Shown: positions 1-8,575 of the stretch, one piece after another
Position numbering within the stretch: the stretch's first letter is position 1
How the letters are laid out: each line of letters starts with the position of its first letter
Source of the DNA: Treponema sp. UBA1233
GTDB lineage: Bacteria; Spirochaetota; Spirochaetia; Treponematales; Treponemataceae
Reading direction: 5' to 3'
DNA length: 36,838 nucleotides
NCBI GenBank assembly: GCA_002309305.1
Contig: DBWR01000043.1
Span: 61,205-98,042 of the forward strand
Translations under genes and position numbers: made by a program
The notes under the pieces: generated by a model
What the model was told of the DNA's origin: nothing
Databases searched by the model: none
Seen by the model: only the letters and a program-made list of their open reading frames with translations

Positions 1-867
1 AACAGAAAGATTTTAAAGGCAGGCATTTTGGTATCGGTAGCGGCAATGACGGCATTTGCATTTGACTGGCCTCAGGACAAGGTTTCATCCGATGATTTTT
101 TCTCCTACTTTGCACAGCTGCGTGGTGGAGCCTTTGAGACATCCCTCATCTTCAGGGACAATTCTACAGTAAAGGCCGCAGAAGACGGTGTGGTGGCCGC
201 AATAATCACGGAACACAACAACGACATGGGCTGGTTTGAGTCACCCCTAGGCAATGCGGTAATTCTTGTTCACGACGATGATTTTTCTACCGTATACGGG
301 AACATTGACGAAGAGAGCCTTAATCCGGAACTGTTCGAGGCGAATTCAGTGGAAACAGGAATGGAATTCGGCATCAGCGGAAACTCAGGTTGGCAGAACG
401 GACAAAGCTGCCTTGAGTTCCAGGTACTCGACTTAAAGAGCGGATCCTCAATCAACCCAAGGAACCTCATGCCCCACATGGGAAACGAACTGCCTCTTGA
501 AATAGGAAGAATCACAATAAAGAACGAGGAAGGAACCTCATGGGATCTTGCAAACACAAGAATCATACCTTCAGGACGCTATTCAATCTATATGTCAAGA
601 CAGAGTGTGGCAGTCCCTTACCGAACTAAAATTTCCCTGAACGGAGCCTCCATCGAAAGCATCGGATATGACAGGATAAAGGCCGAAGACGGTGAACTCT
701 GCATCTACGGAAACAAAGCCTATTCATGCTCCGAAATCTACCCAAATGAAGACAGGCAGCTTCTGGGAGTACTTCAGCTCACAAAAGGCAAGAATACCCT
801 TTCAATAACAATTCAGGACATTACCGGAGCGGAAAAAAAGGATTCCTACAATCTGGACATTTATTGA
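1..867 (+). CDS. Exported LytM/M23-like protein, catalytically degenerate (5' end outside window)
   Basis: The reading frame is open from base 1. The first codons read NRKILKAGILVSVAAMTAFAF, a signal peptide that is complete except for its initiator, so the true start lies just upstream; the TTG at 28 is inside it. Residues ~50-150 have the layout of a peptidase M23 (LytM) domain: a DGVVAAI strand, GNAVILVHDDDFSTVYGNI, a hairpin with GISGNSG, then CLEFQV and INPRNL. Active M23 enzymes have His in the TVYAH-type and HxH positions. Here these are TVYGN and LEF, so the zinc site is lost. It is probably a binding or regulatory LytM protein of the EnvC/NlpD kind rather than a hydrolase. The C-terminal ~110 residues look like a beta-rich domain I do not recognise. 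It is convergent with mnmA, 15 bp away. Confidence 0.7.
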   Translation, partial: NRKILKAGILVSVAAMTAFAFDWPQDKVSSDDFFSYFAQLRGGAFETSLIFRDNSTVKAAEDGVVAAIITEHNNDMGWFESPLGNAVILVHDDDFSTVYGNIDEESLNPELFEANSVETGMEFGISGNSGWQNGQSCLEFQVLDLKSGSSINPRNLMPHMGNELPLEIGRITIKNEEGTSWDLANTRIIPSGRYSIYMSRQSVAVPYRTKISLNGASIESIGYDRIKAEDGELCIYGNKAYSCSEIYPNEDRQLLGVLQLTKGKNTLSITIQDITGAEKKDSYNLDIY

Positions 868-882
868 TACCGTTGAGTAAGG

Positions 883-2085
883 TCATTTTATGGCCTTAAG
901 GATTATTCCTCCGCCGGAAGTGATTCCATCGCGATAAAAGACAACCGACTGTCCGGGAGCCACCGCACGCTGAGCTTCGTCAAAAGTCACTTTAACAGCC
1001 TTTCCGCAAAGCTCCACGCCATCTTCCGCATTGTATGGTTCAATTGTCGCGCTTACAGGTTTGGATGCAAGACGGATTTTTACCATTGCCTTAAAACTGC
1101 ATCCGGGATTATAGTCCGCAGGCCACACAAGATCATCCGCAATCAAGCCCGTGCAAAACAGGTCGCTGTCCTTGCCCAGAACGACAAGATTCTTTTCTTT
1201 GTCTATCGCCGCAACATATAGCGGTTCTTTTGCACTTACGCCAAGGCCCCTTCTCTGTCCGATGGTATAATGCTCAATTCCACGGTGCCTGCCCAAAACC
1301 TTCCCGTCCATGTCGATTATATCACCTGGAACCGATGGTTTGTCCTTGAACAGGGTGTCAAGCATCTCCGGTGGAATGAAATCCTGGCTTTCCTCTCGTT
1401 TTGCCGCCTCAAGATTCCTTTCGCCCGCCATCTGGAAAACCTGTTTCTTGGTATATGATCCCAGCGGAAACCTTACTTTTTCCAGAACCTCTGACGGTAT
1501 GCGGTAGAGGAAATATGCCTGATCCTTTGTCAAATCAGAGGCAACGGCAATCTGTGCGGGCCTTTTACATGCATTTTCATCCTGAACGGCCCATTCTCCG
1601 TACTGGCTCGCTATGTTTTCATCCCCCCTCACTACAGAGGCATAGTGACCCGTACAAAAATAGTCATATTCAATTCCAAGGCTTTTTATTCCTGCCAGAA
1701 GCGCCCCGAATTTTATAAAGCGGTTGCATCTTATGCATGGATTTGGAGTCCTTCCCGAGCGGTATTCACTCTTAAAGTATTCCAGAACCTGAACGTTGTA
1801 TTCTTCGCTTACGTCAATAACATGATACGGAATGTCATTTTCCTCACAAAACTTGCGGCACTCCTCTATATCCGTCTTTTCTCCGGGTCCATAGCAGCTG
1901 TCGTGAAAAACGGCGTTTTCAGGAAAATCAAGTGCTCCATCCTTCCATAGGGCCATGGTCACACCCGTAACGATGCATCCCTTTTCCTTGAGCAAGAGTG
2001 CGGTCATTGTGGAATCAACACCGCCAGACATACCGACGACTACCCTGTCGCCCTTTGACGGCATTTCTAGAATCTCGTAATTCAT
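883..2085 (-). CDS. mnmA: tRNA-uridine 2-sulfurtransferase MnmA
   Basis: MnmA makes the 2-thiouridine at wobble U34 of Lys, Glu and Gln tRNAs. The 400-residue protein has the PP-loop SGGVDS (residues 20-25), the PNPCIRCN motif with C117 and C120, KDQAYFLYR, the SQD segment and the C-terminal barrel. The ATG at 2085 is chosen because the longer frame (to 2265) runs through the divergent promoter region and into the ankyrin gene. ATG 2064 is an alternative. No Shine-Dalgarno is visible before 2085, and a promoter 7 nt upstream suggests a leaderless message. Oddity: the second catalytic cysteine, in the family's SxxxCF segment, is absent because the sequence goes straight from ESQD to FIPPEM. 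CxxC is present, as in the iron-sulfur-type members. The family call is secure; the chemistry is less so. Confidence 0.92.
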   Translation of the reverse strand: MNYEILEMPSKGDRVVVGMSGGVDSTMTALLLKEKGCIVTGVTMALWKDGALDFPENAVFHDSCYGPGEKTDIEECRKFCEENDIPYHVIDVSEEYNVQVLEYFKSEYRSGRTPNPCIRCNRFIKFGALLAGIKSLGIEYDYFCTGHYASVVRGDENIASQYGEWAVQDENACKRPAQIAVASDLTKDQAYFLYRIPSEVLEKVRFPLGSYTKKQVFQMAGERNLEAAKREESQDFIPPEMLDTLFKDKPSVPGDIIDMDGKVLGRHRGIEHYTIGQRRGLGVSAKEPLYVAAIDKEKNLVVLGKDSDLFCTGLIADDLVWPADYNPGCSFKAMVKIRLASKPVSATIEPYNAEDGVELCGKAVKVTFDEAQRAVAPGQSVVFYRDGITSGGGIILKAIK

Positions 2086-2091
2086 GACAAC

Positions 2092-2120
2092 ATGATACTT
2101 GAAAAAATGATAAACTTCAA
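2092..2120 (-). promoter_or_regulatory. Candidate mnmA promoter
   Basis: On the minus strand TTGAAG (2115-2120) and TATCAT (2092-2097) are separated by 17 bp. Only six bases lie between the -10 and the mnmA ATG at 2085, so a normal start site would fall on or next to the A of the start codon. Confidence 0.5.
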
Positions 2121-2125
2121 CAGAC

Positions 2126-2154
2126 TTGTTAAACTTGTAACTATAGTTTATAAT
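2126..2154 (+). promoter_or_regulatory. Candidate promoter of the ankyrin-murG operon
   Basis: TTGTTA (2126-2131), a 17-bp spacer and a perfect TATAAT (2149-2154). The -10 overlaps the first possible ATG (2153), which therefore cannot be the start of this transcript. Transcription would begin near 2161, directly before ATG 2162. Confidence 0.6.
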
Positions 2155-2161
2155 GGAATTT

Positions 2162-3088
2162 ATGAACTGGTTAATAATTGCACCTGACATACAGGATAAG
2201 AATGCAAAAAAAATAGAGGACTTTCTCCTTAAGCAAAAGGAAGACATGCCGGATGAGATTTTCATATCATCCAGTTTCAGTCAGGAAGAACTTTTGGAAT
2301 GCGTAAAATCTCTTGACAAGGCTTCCCACTGCGTGATTGTCAATGCTGAGAAGATTTCTGCCTTTGAAGAATACAAATACATATTAGGATTTCTTTCCGG
2401 TAAGGGAACAGACGTTTTCATTCAGTGCAATTCAAGCGACTTGAAGTTTGAATCTCTTGATGTCGAGATGCCTGGAAAAGTCCGGACTTATTCAAAAATC
2501 ACAGAGCTGACTTCCGCATTAAAAAAGGAATATCCAAAGCTCAAGGAAGTCAACAACGTACACAATTCCCTTATACGTCTTTTGATGATGGGCATCCCAT
2601 TTACCGCTGACAGTTTTGCCTATTATCTTGAAAAGGACAAGCCCGAAATCTACAACATGTTCATTGATGCAGGAATGTCCGTAAATGCAAAGACCGGCGA
2701 AGGAGTCCCCCTCTTGAGCATAGCGGTGCGGAGCGATCACTTTGATCAGGTAAAGTGGCTTTTGGGACTTGGTGCCGACATAAACGCTATTTCCGGTGAC
2801 AGGGGTTATACAGCCGTAATGGATGCAGTCTGGCGTAAGAACTATGAGATAACAAAATATCTGGTTGACAAGGGTGCTGACCTTAGCGTGGTAAGTTCTG
2901 ACGGACAGCCTATTCTTGTTCTTGCAGTTGGAAACGGAAACGAAAAAATCGTAAGGCTCCTGCTCCAAAGCGGTGCGGATGCTGATTTGCAGGACAGCAT
3001 GGGTATGAGTGCTAGGGGTTATGCCAACCTGTTCAAAAAACAGGGTATGGTCGAAGCGATGGCACAGTTTCCCAAAAAAGAGGGTTGA
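2162..3088 (+). CDS. Ankyrin-repeat protein
   Basis: About 308 residues with no signal peptide, so probably cytoplasmic. Residues ~1-125 form a non-repeat alpha/beta domain (MNWLIIAPDI onward) that I do not recognise. From ~145 to the end there are about four ankyrin repeats, shown by the recurring LLxLGADINA, LVDKGADLS and LLLQSGADADLQD turns. It probably mediates protein contacts; the partner is unknown. ATG 2162 is preferred over in-frame ATG 2153 because 2153 lies inside the promoter's -10 element. There is no ribosome site, which fits leaderless translation. It is the first gene of the murG operon, with murG starting three bases after its stop codon. Confidence 0.8.
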   Translation: MNWLIIAPDIQDKNAKKIEDFLLKQKEDMPDEIFISSSFSQEELLECVKSLDKASHCVIVNAEKISAFEEYKYILGFLSGKGTDVFIQCNSSDLKFESLDVEMPGKVRTYSKITELTSALKKEYPKLKEVNNVHNSLIRLLMMGIPFTADSFAYYLEKDKPEIYNMFIDAGMSVNAKTGEGVPLLSIAVRSDHFDQVKWLLGLGADINAISGDRGYTAVMDAVWRKNYEITKYLVDKGADLSVVSSDGQPILVLAVGNGNEKIVRLLLQSGADADLQDSMGMSARGYANLFKKQGMVEAMAQFPKKEG

Positions 3089-3091
3089 TTG

Positions 3092-4237
3092 ATGGAAGAT
3101 GCATACAGAGTAGTTTTCGCCGGTGGTGGAAGCGGTGGTCATATTTACCCAGGAATTGCAGTTGCCGATGCGCTAAAAACCGAAGCTGAAAAACGCGGTT
3201 TAAAGCTTGAAATCTATTGGATTGGAAACAAGACAGGAATCGACAAATCCATTCTTGAAAAAAATCTTGCAAACTACGGAGGAAGCATAACCTCCTTTTA
3301 TGGAATCTCATGCGGCAAACTCAGGCGATACCTTTCTTTCAAGAACTTCACAGACTTGTTCCGCATCATCTCAGGATATTTCCAGTCAAAAAAAATATTG
3401 AAGAAAATAAAACCGATGTGCCTTTTTTCCAAGGGAGGCTTTGTAAGCGTTACTCCATGCCGTGCCGCAAAAAGACTCAAGATACCCTACTACACCCATG
3501 AATGTGATTTTACACCAGGTCTTGCAACAAAACTCAATTCAAAACATGCATCAAAGATTCTTTTGTCATACGAGGAAACGAAAAAATTCCTTCCCTCGCT
3601 CAAGGAAAAATGTACTGTTACCGGTAACCCTGTACGCCCAATCTTTTGGGAAGACAACAGGTCAAATGGACTGGACTTTTTAAAAATCAATCCCGACCAC
3701 AAGAAGCCTGTTCTGCTTGTCATCGGAGGAAGCCTTGGTGCAAACCAGATAAACACCCTTGTTACCGAACAGCTTGAATGGCTTTGCGAACACTTTATCG
3801 TCGTGCATCAGACAGGAAAACAGTGGGCGCTGGAACATCCGGAGACATTTGAAAAAGCCAGTGAAAACTACAAGCCCTTTGAATTCATTTATGAACAGAT
3901 GCCGTGGGTTTTACAGGCAAGCGACATAGTTCTTTCCAGAGCCGGTGCAAACTCTCTCTGGGAATGTGCCGTATGTGCAAAACCAATGCTCCTTATTCCA
4001 CTTTGCGGATCAGGGACAAGGGGAGATCAGGTTGATAATGCAAGATATCTTGAAAATCAGGGTGCCGCAATTTCCCTTATCGGAGAAAAAGCTGATGGGG
4101 AGAACCTCAGGAACAGCCTGCTTTCTCTGACTGACAATGAAAAAAGGCAAGAACTTTCCATTGCATGCCGCAAGCTTACCAGTGGAACTAAGAGTGCCGA
4201 AACAATAGCAAATATAATTCTGGAAGGTATAAAATGA
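3092..4237 (+). CDS. murG: UDP-GlcNAc:lipid I N-acetylglucosaminyltransferase MurG
   Basis: MurG adds N-acetylglucosamine to lipid I to make lipid II, the peptidoglycan precursor, on the inner face of the cytoplasmic membrane. The 381-residue GT28 protein has the N-terminal glycine loop GGGSGGHIYPGIAVAD (about residues 10-25), the C-domain loop GGSLGANQIN, and the donor-binding region SRAGANSLWECAVCAKPMLL followed by GDQVDNARYL. ATG 3092 is chosen over TTG 3089 because AGAGGG sits seven bases upstream. Its last bases overlap the cvpA start in an ATGA, so the two are probably translationally coupled. Length and motifs are normal. Confidence 0.96.
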   Translation: MEDAYRVVFAGGGSGGHIYPGIAVADALKTEAEKRGLKLEIYWIGNKTGIDKSILEKNLANYGGSITSFYGISCGKLRRYLSFKNFTDLFRIISGYFQSKKILKKIKPMCLFSKGGFVSVTPCRAAKRLKIPYYTHECDFTPGLATKLNSKHASKILLSYEETKKFLPSLKEKCTVTGNPVRPIFWEDNRSNGLDFLKINPDHKKPVLLVIGGSLGANQINTLVTEQLEWLCEHFIVVHQTGKQWALEHPETFEKASENYKPFEFIYEQMPWVLQASDIVLSRAGANSLWECAVCAKPMLLIPLCGSGTRGDQVDNARYLENQGAAISLIGEKADGENLRNSLLSLTDNEKRQELSIACRKLTSGTKSAETIANIILEGIK

Positions 4238-4716
4238 CATTTACAGTTTTAGACTTAGTCTTTGTAGCAATCATCATTCTTTGTATCGTCGTAGGTTTTG
4301 TCAAGGGATTCATTGATTCTGTATTTGACAAGGCCGCTCCGCTCGTTGCAGTTTTTGCAGCATTTCTGTTTTGCAGAAGGGTTGCAGTACTTCTTTCTCC
4401 GTACATCAAGAATTCTGTCGTTGCACTGGTTGCATCTTTCCTGGCGGTGTTCATAGTCTCCTTTATAGTCGTAAAGATTGTTCAAATCATAATCGGAAAA
4501 CTGTTTGACAACGAAATTCTTGACGGACTTAACCGAACGTTAGGTATTGCATTCGGTCTATTAGAAAGCCTTGCTTTAATCTGCATCATACTTTGGGCTT
4601 TGAGCAAATTCCCGTTCATGGATTTCAAGCCCTATCTTTCAAACAGCTTGTTCTACAGGCTTTATCAGAACATTGTAATACCGGCATCTCAAGTTGTCGG
4701 AGGAACAAATGTTTGA
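4234..4716 (+). CDS. cvpA: CvpA family membrane protein
   Basis: A 160-residue protein with four hydrophobic segments (about residues 5-25, 28-50, 62-85 and 103-125) and the CvpA pattern: a glycine-rich first helix ending in GFVKGFIDSVFD, and an FDNEILDGLNRTLG loop before the third to fourth helix region. The family is named for colicin V production in E. coli, but its biochemical role is unresolved; it is linked to envelope homeostasis. It overlaps murG by four bases and the delta-prime gene by eight. A CvpA protein is found at this point in the T. pallidum cluster too (from memory, TP0522). Confidence 0.88.
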   Translation: MTFTVLDLVFVAIIILCIVVGFVKGFIDSVFDKAAPLVAVFAAFLFCRRVAVLLSPYIKNSVVALVASFLAVFIVSFIVVKIVQIIIGKLFDNEILDGLNRTLGIAFGLLESLALICIILWALSKFPFMDFKPYLSNSLFYRLYQNIVIPASQVVGGTNV

Positions 4717-5959
4717 CAATGTGCTCCATCAGAGCGCAACCGACCTGCTTTCTGATGACATATTAAAAAACACATTGCCACAATCACTTTTGTTTGCCGG
4801 ACCGACTGGCGCTGGAAAACTAACCGCAGCACTTGAACTTGCGCGCATCCTGGGCTGTACAAACCAAACTCGCGGAGCCTGGAACTGTTCATGCCCTTCA
4901 TGCAAAAAACACAAGGCCATGGTCAACCAGTCCCTTTTGCTGTGCGGTCCTTCTTCAAGAACACTGGAGATTTCCGCCGCAAAGGCCACTCTCCTTTCTC
5001 AAAATGCAAACGCAACAAGCCATGTTGAAGCCTCCCGCTACCTTTACCTCAGGGCTGTCAGAAAACTTACACTCAGGTTTTCACCCATACTCTGGGAAGG
5101 TGAAGACAAGCTTTCAAAATTTTCTCCAATACTCCAAGCAATTGACGAAAACCTTGAATATCTTGAACCAGGAAGGACACTTCCGTCCGGAGAAGAACTT
5201 GGAAAAATACTTGACGAGATAGAAGAAAAAACGACGAAACTTGAGGCAAATTACCTTTATCAAAGTCTTCCTGTATCACAAATCAGAAATATTTCTTCAT
5301 GGGCACATTTAAGTTCCACAAGCGGAAAAAAAGTCGTCATCATAGAAAACGCTGAAAAAATGGCGGACAGTTCAAGAAACGCACTCCTAAAGATTCTTGA
5401 AGAACCTCCTGCAGACCTTATGTTCATCCTGACAACAGAGCAAAGGGGTGCAATGCTTCCCACAATTCTTTCCAGAGTTCGCACATATAATTTTTTTGAA
5501 CGCAGCAGGGAACAGCAGCAGGAAGTAATAAACCGTGTGTTCCATTATGACACGGTGTACAGGGGTAAACCAGTTCCTGACAGCATAAACGATTTCATGC
5601 AGATATATCTTCCGGTTCATCCTTCAACAATCATGGCAAATGCAACTTCATTTTTTAAAACAGTTTCACAGGGACATGTTCCAGATATTCCAGCCATAGT
5701 TTCTTCATGCGGAAATTTTGAAATCAAGTCTCTGTTCAAGCTTTTTATTGAAGATTTAATCCTGGTACAGAAAAAACTTTCTTCAAACGCACAGGGAGCC
5801 GCCGCATCCGCACAGCTTATGGATGCATTCAGGAAAATATACAATGACGTTGTGCTTTACCGCCAGAAATCAGCATCAGCACTGGAAGAGCTTACACGCG
5901 AAATACTTCACATAAACCGTACAAATGGTTTTGTCTTAAGGGAGACTTTTGATGAATGA
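4709..5959 (+). CDS. holB: DNA polymerase III delta-prime subunit-like clamp-loader ATPase
   Basis: A 416-residue AAA+ protein of the clamp-loader family, which opens the sliding clamp at primer ends. It has a Walker-A-like GPTGAGKLT (31-39), where Leu replaces the usual Thr/Ser after GK. A cysteine cluster follows (CTNQ...CSCPSC, the zinc-binding motif of delta-prime/DnaX proteins), then VVIIENAEKM with NALLKILEEPP, and LSRVRTY in the sensor-1 position. ATG 4709 is preferred over the upstream TTG because GGAGGA lies four bases before it. It overlaps cvpA by eight bases and the kinase gene by eight. The ~100-residue insertion after the zinc motif (residues ~70-185) is longer than I expect for delta-prime. 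It is not DnaX, since the Walker A is altered and domain III is missing. Confidence 0.82.
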   Translation: MFDNVLHQSATDLLSDDILKNTLPQSLLFAGPTGAGKLTAALELARILGCTNQTRGAWNCSCPSCKKHKAMVNQSLLLCGPSSRTLEISAAKATLLSQNANATSHVEASRYLYLRAVRKLTLRFSPILWEGEDKLSKFSPILQAIDENLEYLEPGRTLPSGEELGKILDEIEEKTTKLEANYLYQSLPVSQIRNISSWAHLSSTSGKKVVIIENAEKMADSSRNALLKILEEPPADLMFILTTEQRGAMLPTILSRVRTYNFFERSREQQQEVINRVFHYDTVYRGKPVPDSINDFMQIYLPVHPSTIMANATSFFKTVSQGHVPDIPAIVSSCGNFEIKSLFKLFIEDLILVQKKLSSNAQGAAASAQLMDAFRKIYNDVVLYRQKSASALEELTREILHINRTNGFVLRETFDE

Positions 5960-7217
5960 CTTTGTAAAAAAAGCATCACAAAAAATCTCAAAGCTTTCTC
6001 CGGAACAGATTACTTCTTTTGTAAAATCCATAATCGACGAAAAGGACAGGCTTGACTCAATCTTATCCAGTTTGTCAACAGGCCTCATCATAGTTGACTG
6101 TGACTGGAAGATAATAGACTTGAACAAATCTGCAGAAAGGCTCTTGCCGTTTAAAAATCACGGACAGGACCTCAAGACAGAATGCGATGCAGTCTGGACA
6201 CAAATACTGGATGCAGACATTTCAGCATACATAAAAAAATGTGCAGAAGAAGAACGTACAAATGTTAACGATGAATTCTCGATTCAAAACAATGACGGAT
6301 ATCGGTTCATTACGCTCACGATAGTTCCCCTTGTAAAAAAAGAATGGAACGATGATGATGAGGTAACCGACACCACCATAGCAGGCTCAATCATCACCAT
6401 AGAAGACATTACGGAAAAAAGACAGCAGGAAATACTCCTTCACAGGATGGAAAGTCTAGCAAGCCTTACAAATCTGGCCGCATCAGTTGCTCATGAAATT
6501 AAAAATCCGCTCGGTGCGATAAGCATACACATTCAGCTTTTAAAAAAGGCTGTGGCAAAGGCAAGAAATTCAGACGGCATGCTTCCATCTGAAAAATTCA
6601 TGGAAAACTACATTTCCGTCATCAACGAAGAAATCGACAACCTTAATAAAATTGTCGTTGACTTTTTGTTTGCGGTCAGGCCGGTTCAGGCAAACCTTCA
6701 TCTTGTAAATCCGGATGAACTTCTTTCCACTTTCGTACAGTTTTTTGGACCGGAGCTTGAAAACAAAAACATTCACCTCAGCACAAAGCTTTCCAATTCT
6801 AATACGAGGCTTCTGCTGGATGAAAAATTATTCCGGGAGATACTCATAAACATCACCCAAAATGCTGTTTCTGCAATACAAAGCCGCTATCCGGACAGGG
6901 AATCAAAGCTTGGAGAAATTGCGGTTGAATCATTCGTCAAAAACGATTTTTATTATCTTACAATAGCCGACAACGGTTGTGGTATGGATTCAAAGACAGC
7001 CGAACACATCTTTGAGCCCTACTACACCACCAAGGCAAACGGCACAGGGCTTGGCCTTACCACAGTTTACAAAATCATAAAGGAATTCCGCGGGGACATT
7101 GATGCAAAATCTGTTCAGGACCATGGAACTGTTTTTACAATCAAACTTCCAATACCGCAGAACAAGATAAAGCTTCTTGCAGATAATTCAAGTCAAAAAG
7201 AGGAAAGGAAAATATGA
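5952..7217 (+). CDS. Cytosolic PAS-domain histidine kinase, NtrB/AtoS type
   Basis: A 421-residue soluble kinase without transmembrane segments. A PAS domain covers ~31-152 (LSTGLIIVDCDWKIIDLN start, IITIEDITEKR end). The HisKA H-box SVAHEIKNPLGAI has the phosphorylated His at 181. The HATPase domain has an N box (NITQNAVSAI), G1 (ADNGCGMD) and G2 (GTGLGLTTV). It should sense an internal signal and phosphorylate the regulator encoded next. ATG 5952 is chosen over TTG 5949 because AAGGGAG sits seven bases upstream. It overlaps the regulator gene in an ATGA. The signal is not deducible; from memory the T. pallidum counterpart is TP0520. Confidence 0.9.
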   Translation: MNDFVKKASQKISKLSPEQITSFVKSIIDEKDRLDSILSSLSTGLIIVDCDWKIIDLNKSAERLLPFKNHGQDLKTECDAVWTQILDADISAYIKKCAEEERTNVNDEFSIQNNDGYRFITLTIVPLVKKEWNDDDEVTDTTIAGSIITIEDITEKRQQEILLHRMESLASLTNLAASVAHEIKNPLGAISIHIQLLKKAVAKARNSDGMLPSEKFMENYISVINEEIDNLNKIVVDFLFAVRPVQANLHLVNPDELLSTFVQFFGPELENKNIHLSTKLSNSNTRLLLDEKLFREILINITQNAVSAIQSRYPDRESKLGEIAVESFVKNDFYYLTIADNGCGMDSKTAEHIFEPYYTTKANGTGLGLTTVYKIIKEFRGDIDAKSVQDHGTVFTIKLPIPQNKIKLLADNSSQKEERKI

Positions 7218-8575
7218 AATTTACACTCCTGATAATTGACGATGAAAAAAATATCCGTGAAGGTCTGGCCGCAAACTTTGAGCTTGAAGACTACAATGTC
7301 AAAACCGCCGCCAGTGGAGAAGAAGGCCTTGCTCTAATAGAAAAAGGAGACATAGACCTCGTCATAACCGACCTCAGGATGCCGGGAATAAGCGGAGAAG
7401 AAGTTCTTGCAAAGGTAAGCTCTGAAACACCAGGAATACCCGTCATCATACTTACAGGGCACGGAAGCATAGACAGTGCTGTTGACGCAATGAGGCACGG
7501 AGCATACGATTTCCTTACCAAACCCCTTAACCTTGACCAGCTTTCCCTCATCGTAAAGAGAGCCCTAGAAGGCAGGGAAATGAGCCTCCAGCATCAGGAG
7601 TTAAAAAAGGAACTTGAAGACAGCAACGCGCTCAAGGGAATGATTGGAACTTCTCCCGCAATGCAAAAAGTCCAGGAGCTGATTAAAAAAGTTTCAAACA
7701 CAAAGGCAAATGTCCTGATTACCGGAGAAAGCGGTGTCGGCAAAGAGCTTGTTGCAAATGCAATCCACAACCTTTCTTCACGGAGGGACAAGAGCTTCAT
7801 CAAAGTGCATTGTGCTGCATTGAGCGAGACCCTTTTGGAAAGCGAGCTGTTCGGGCATGAAAAGGGAGCATTTACCGGAGCCGACAAAATGCAAAAGGGA
7901 CGCTTTGAGCTTGCCCACGGAGGAACGATTTTTCTGGATGAAATCGGTGAAATAAATCAAAACGTTCAGATAAAGATACTTAGGGTGCTTCAGGAAAAGA
8001 AATTTGAGCGTGTGGGTGGAGAACAGACAATCGAAGTTGACGTAAGGATTGTTGCCGCCACAAACCGCAATCTTGAGGAAGAAGTCAAGGCCGGTCGGTT
8101 CAGGGAAGACTTGTACTACAGGCTGAACGTAATCCACATTCAGGTGCCGCCGTTAAGGGAAAGGAGGGATGACATTCCACTTTTGGTATCATCATTCCTT
8201 CAGGAGTTCAATCAGGAAAACGAAAAGAACATAAAGGGCATAGACAAGAGGGCCAAGAGGGCTCTGTTCAATTACAACTGGCCCGGAAACATAAGGGAAT
8301 TGCGTAACTGTATGGAAGCAGCAGTTGTTATGTGTAGTGGGGATGAAATCACACAGGAAGACCTTCCTCCGACAGTAAGCACAAGCGGCTCGGGGGAAAA
8401 CTGTGTGATTCCACTGGGACTTACCCTTGATGAGGCAGAGAAAATCATCATTCAGGAGACACTTCTTTCCAACGGGAACAACAAGACGCGTACAGCAGAA
8501 ATACTTGGAATAGGAAGAAAGACCCTGCAGAGAAAACTTGCCGAATGGGGAATTGAAGGAGAAGATACGCCATAA
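7214..8575 (+). CDS. NtrC-family sigma-54-dependent response regulator
   Basis: 453 residues in the standard NtrC order. The receiver domain (1-120) has phospho-acceptor D53 in VITDLRMPG. The AAA+ domain (~143-375) has Walker A GESGVGKE (171-178), the sigma-54-contacting GAFTGA (218-223) and Walker B GGTIFLDE. The C-terminal Fis-type helix-turn-helix lies around NGNNKTRTAEILGIGRKTLQ. It should activate sigma-54 promoters when phosphorylated by the upstream kinase. It overlaps that gene by four bases and shares one base with the J-domain gene. I saw no convincing -24/-12 promoter in this window, so its targets probably lie elsewhere. From memory it matches TP0519 of T. pallidum. Confidence 0.95.
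   Translation: MKFTLLIIDDEKNIREGLAANFELEDYNVKTAASGEEGLALIEKGDIDLVITDLRMPGISGEEVLAKVSSETPGIPVIILTGHGSIDSAVDAMRHGAYDFLTKPLNLDQLSLIVKRALEGREMSLQHQELKKELEDSNALKGMIGTSPAMQKVQELIKKVSNTKANVLITGESGVGKELVANAIHNLSSRRDKSFIKVHCAALSETLLESELFGHEKGAFTGADKMQKGRFELAHGGTIFLDEIGEINQNVQIKILRVLQEKKFERVGGEQTIEVDVRIVAATNRNLEEEVKAGRFREDLYYRLNVIHIQVPPLRERRDDIPLLVSSFLQEFNQENEKNIKGIDKRAKRALFNYNWPGNIRELRNCMEAAVVMCSGDEITQEDLPPTVSTSGSGENCVIPLGLTLDEAEKIIIQETLLSNGNNKTRTAEILGIGRKTLQRKLAEWGIEGEDTP

Noticed and set aside
879..897. 8-bp hairpin AAGGTCAT/ATGGCCTT between the LytM-like gene and mnmA
   Set aside because: Good stem but contains the mnmA stop codon and has no T-run on either strand, so I do not call it a terminator.
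2519..3142. 207-codon minus-strand frame across the ankyrin gene and the murG start
   Set aside because: Shadow of the ankyrin repeats; composition is unlike real proteins in the window.
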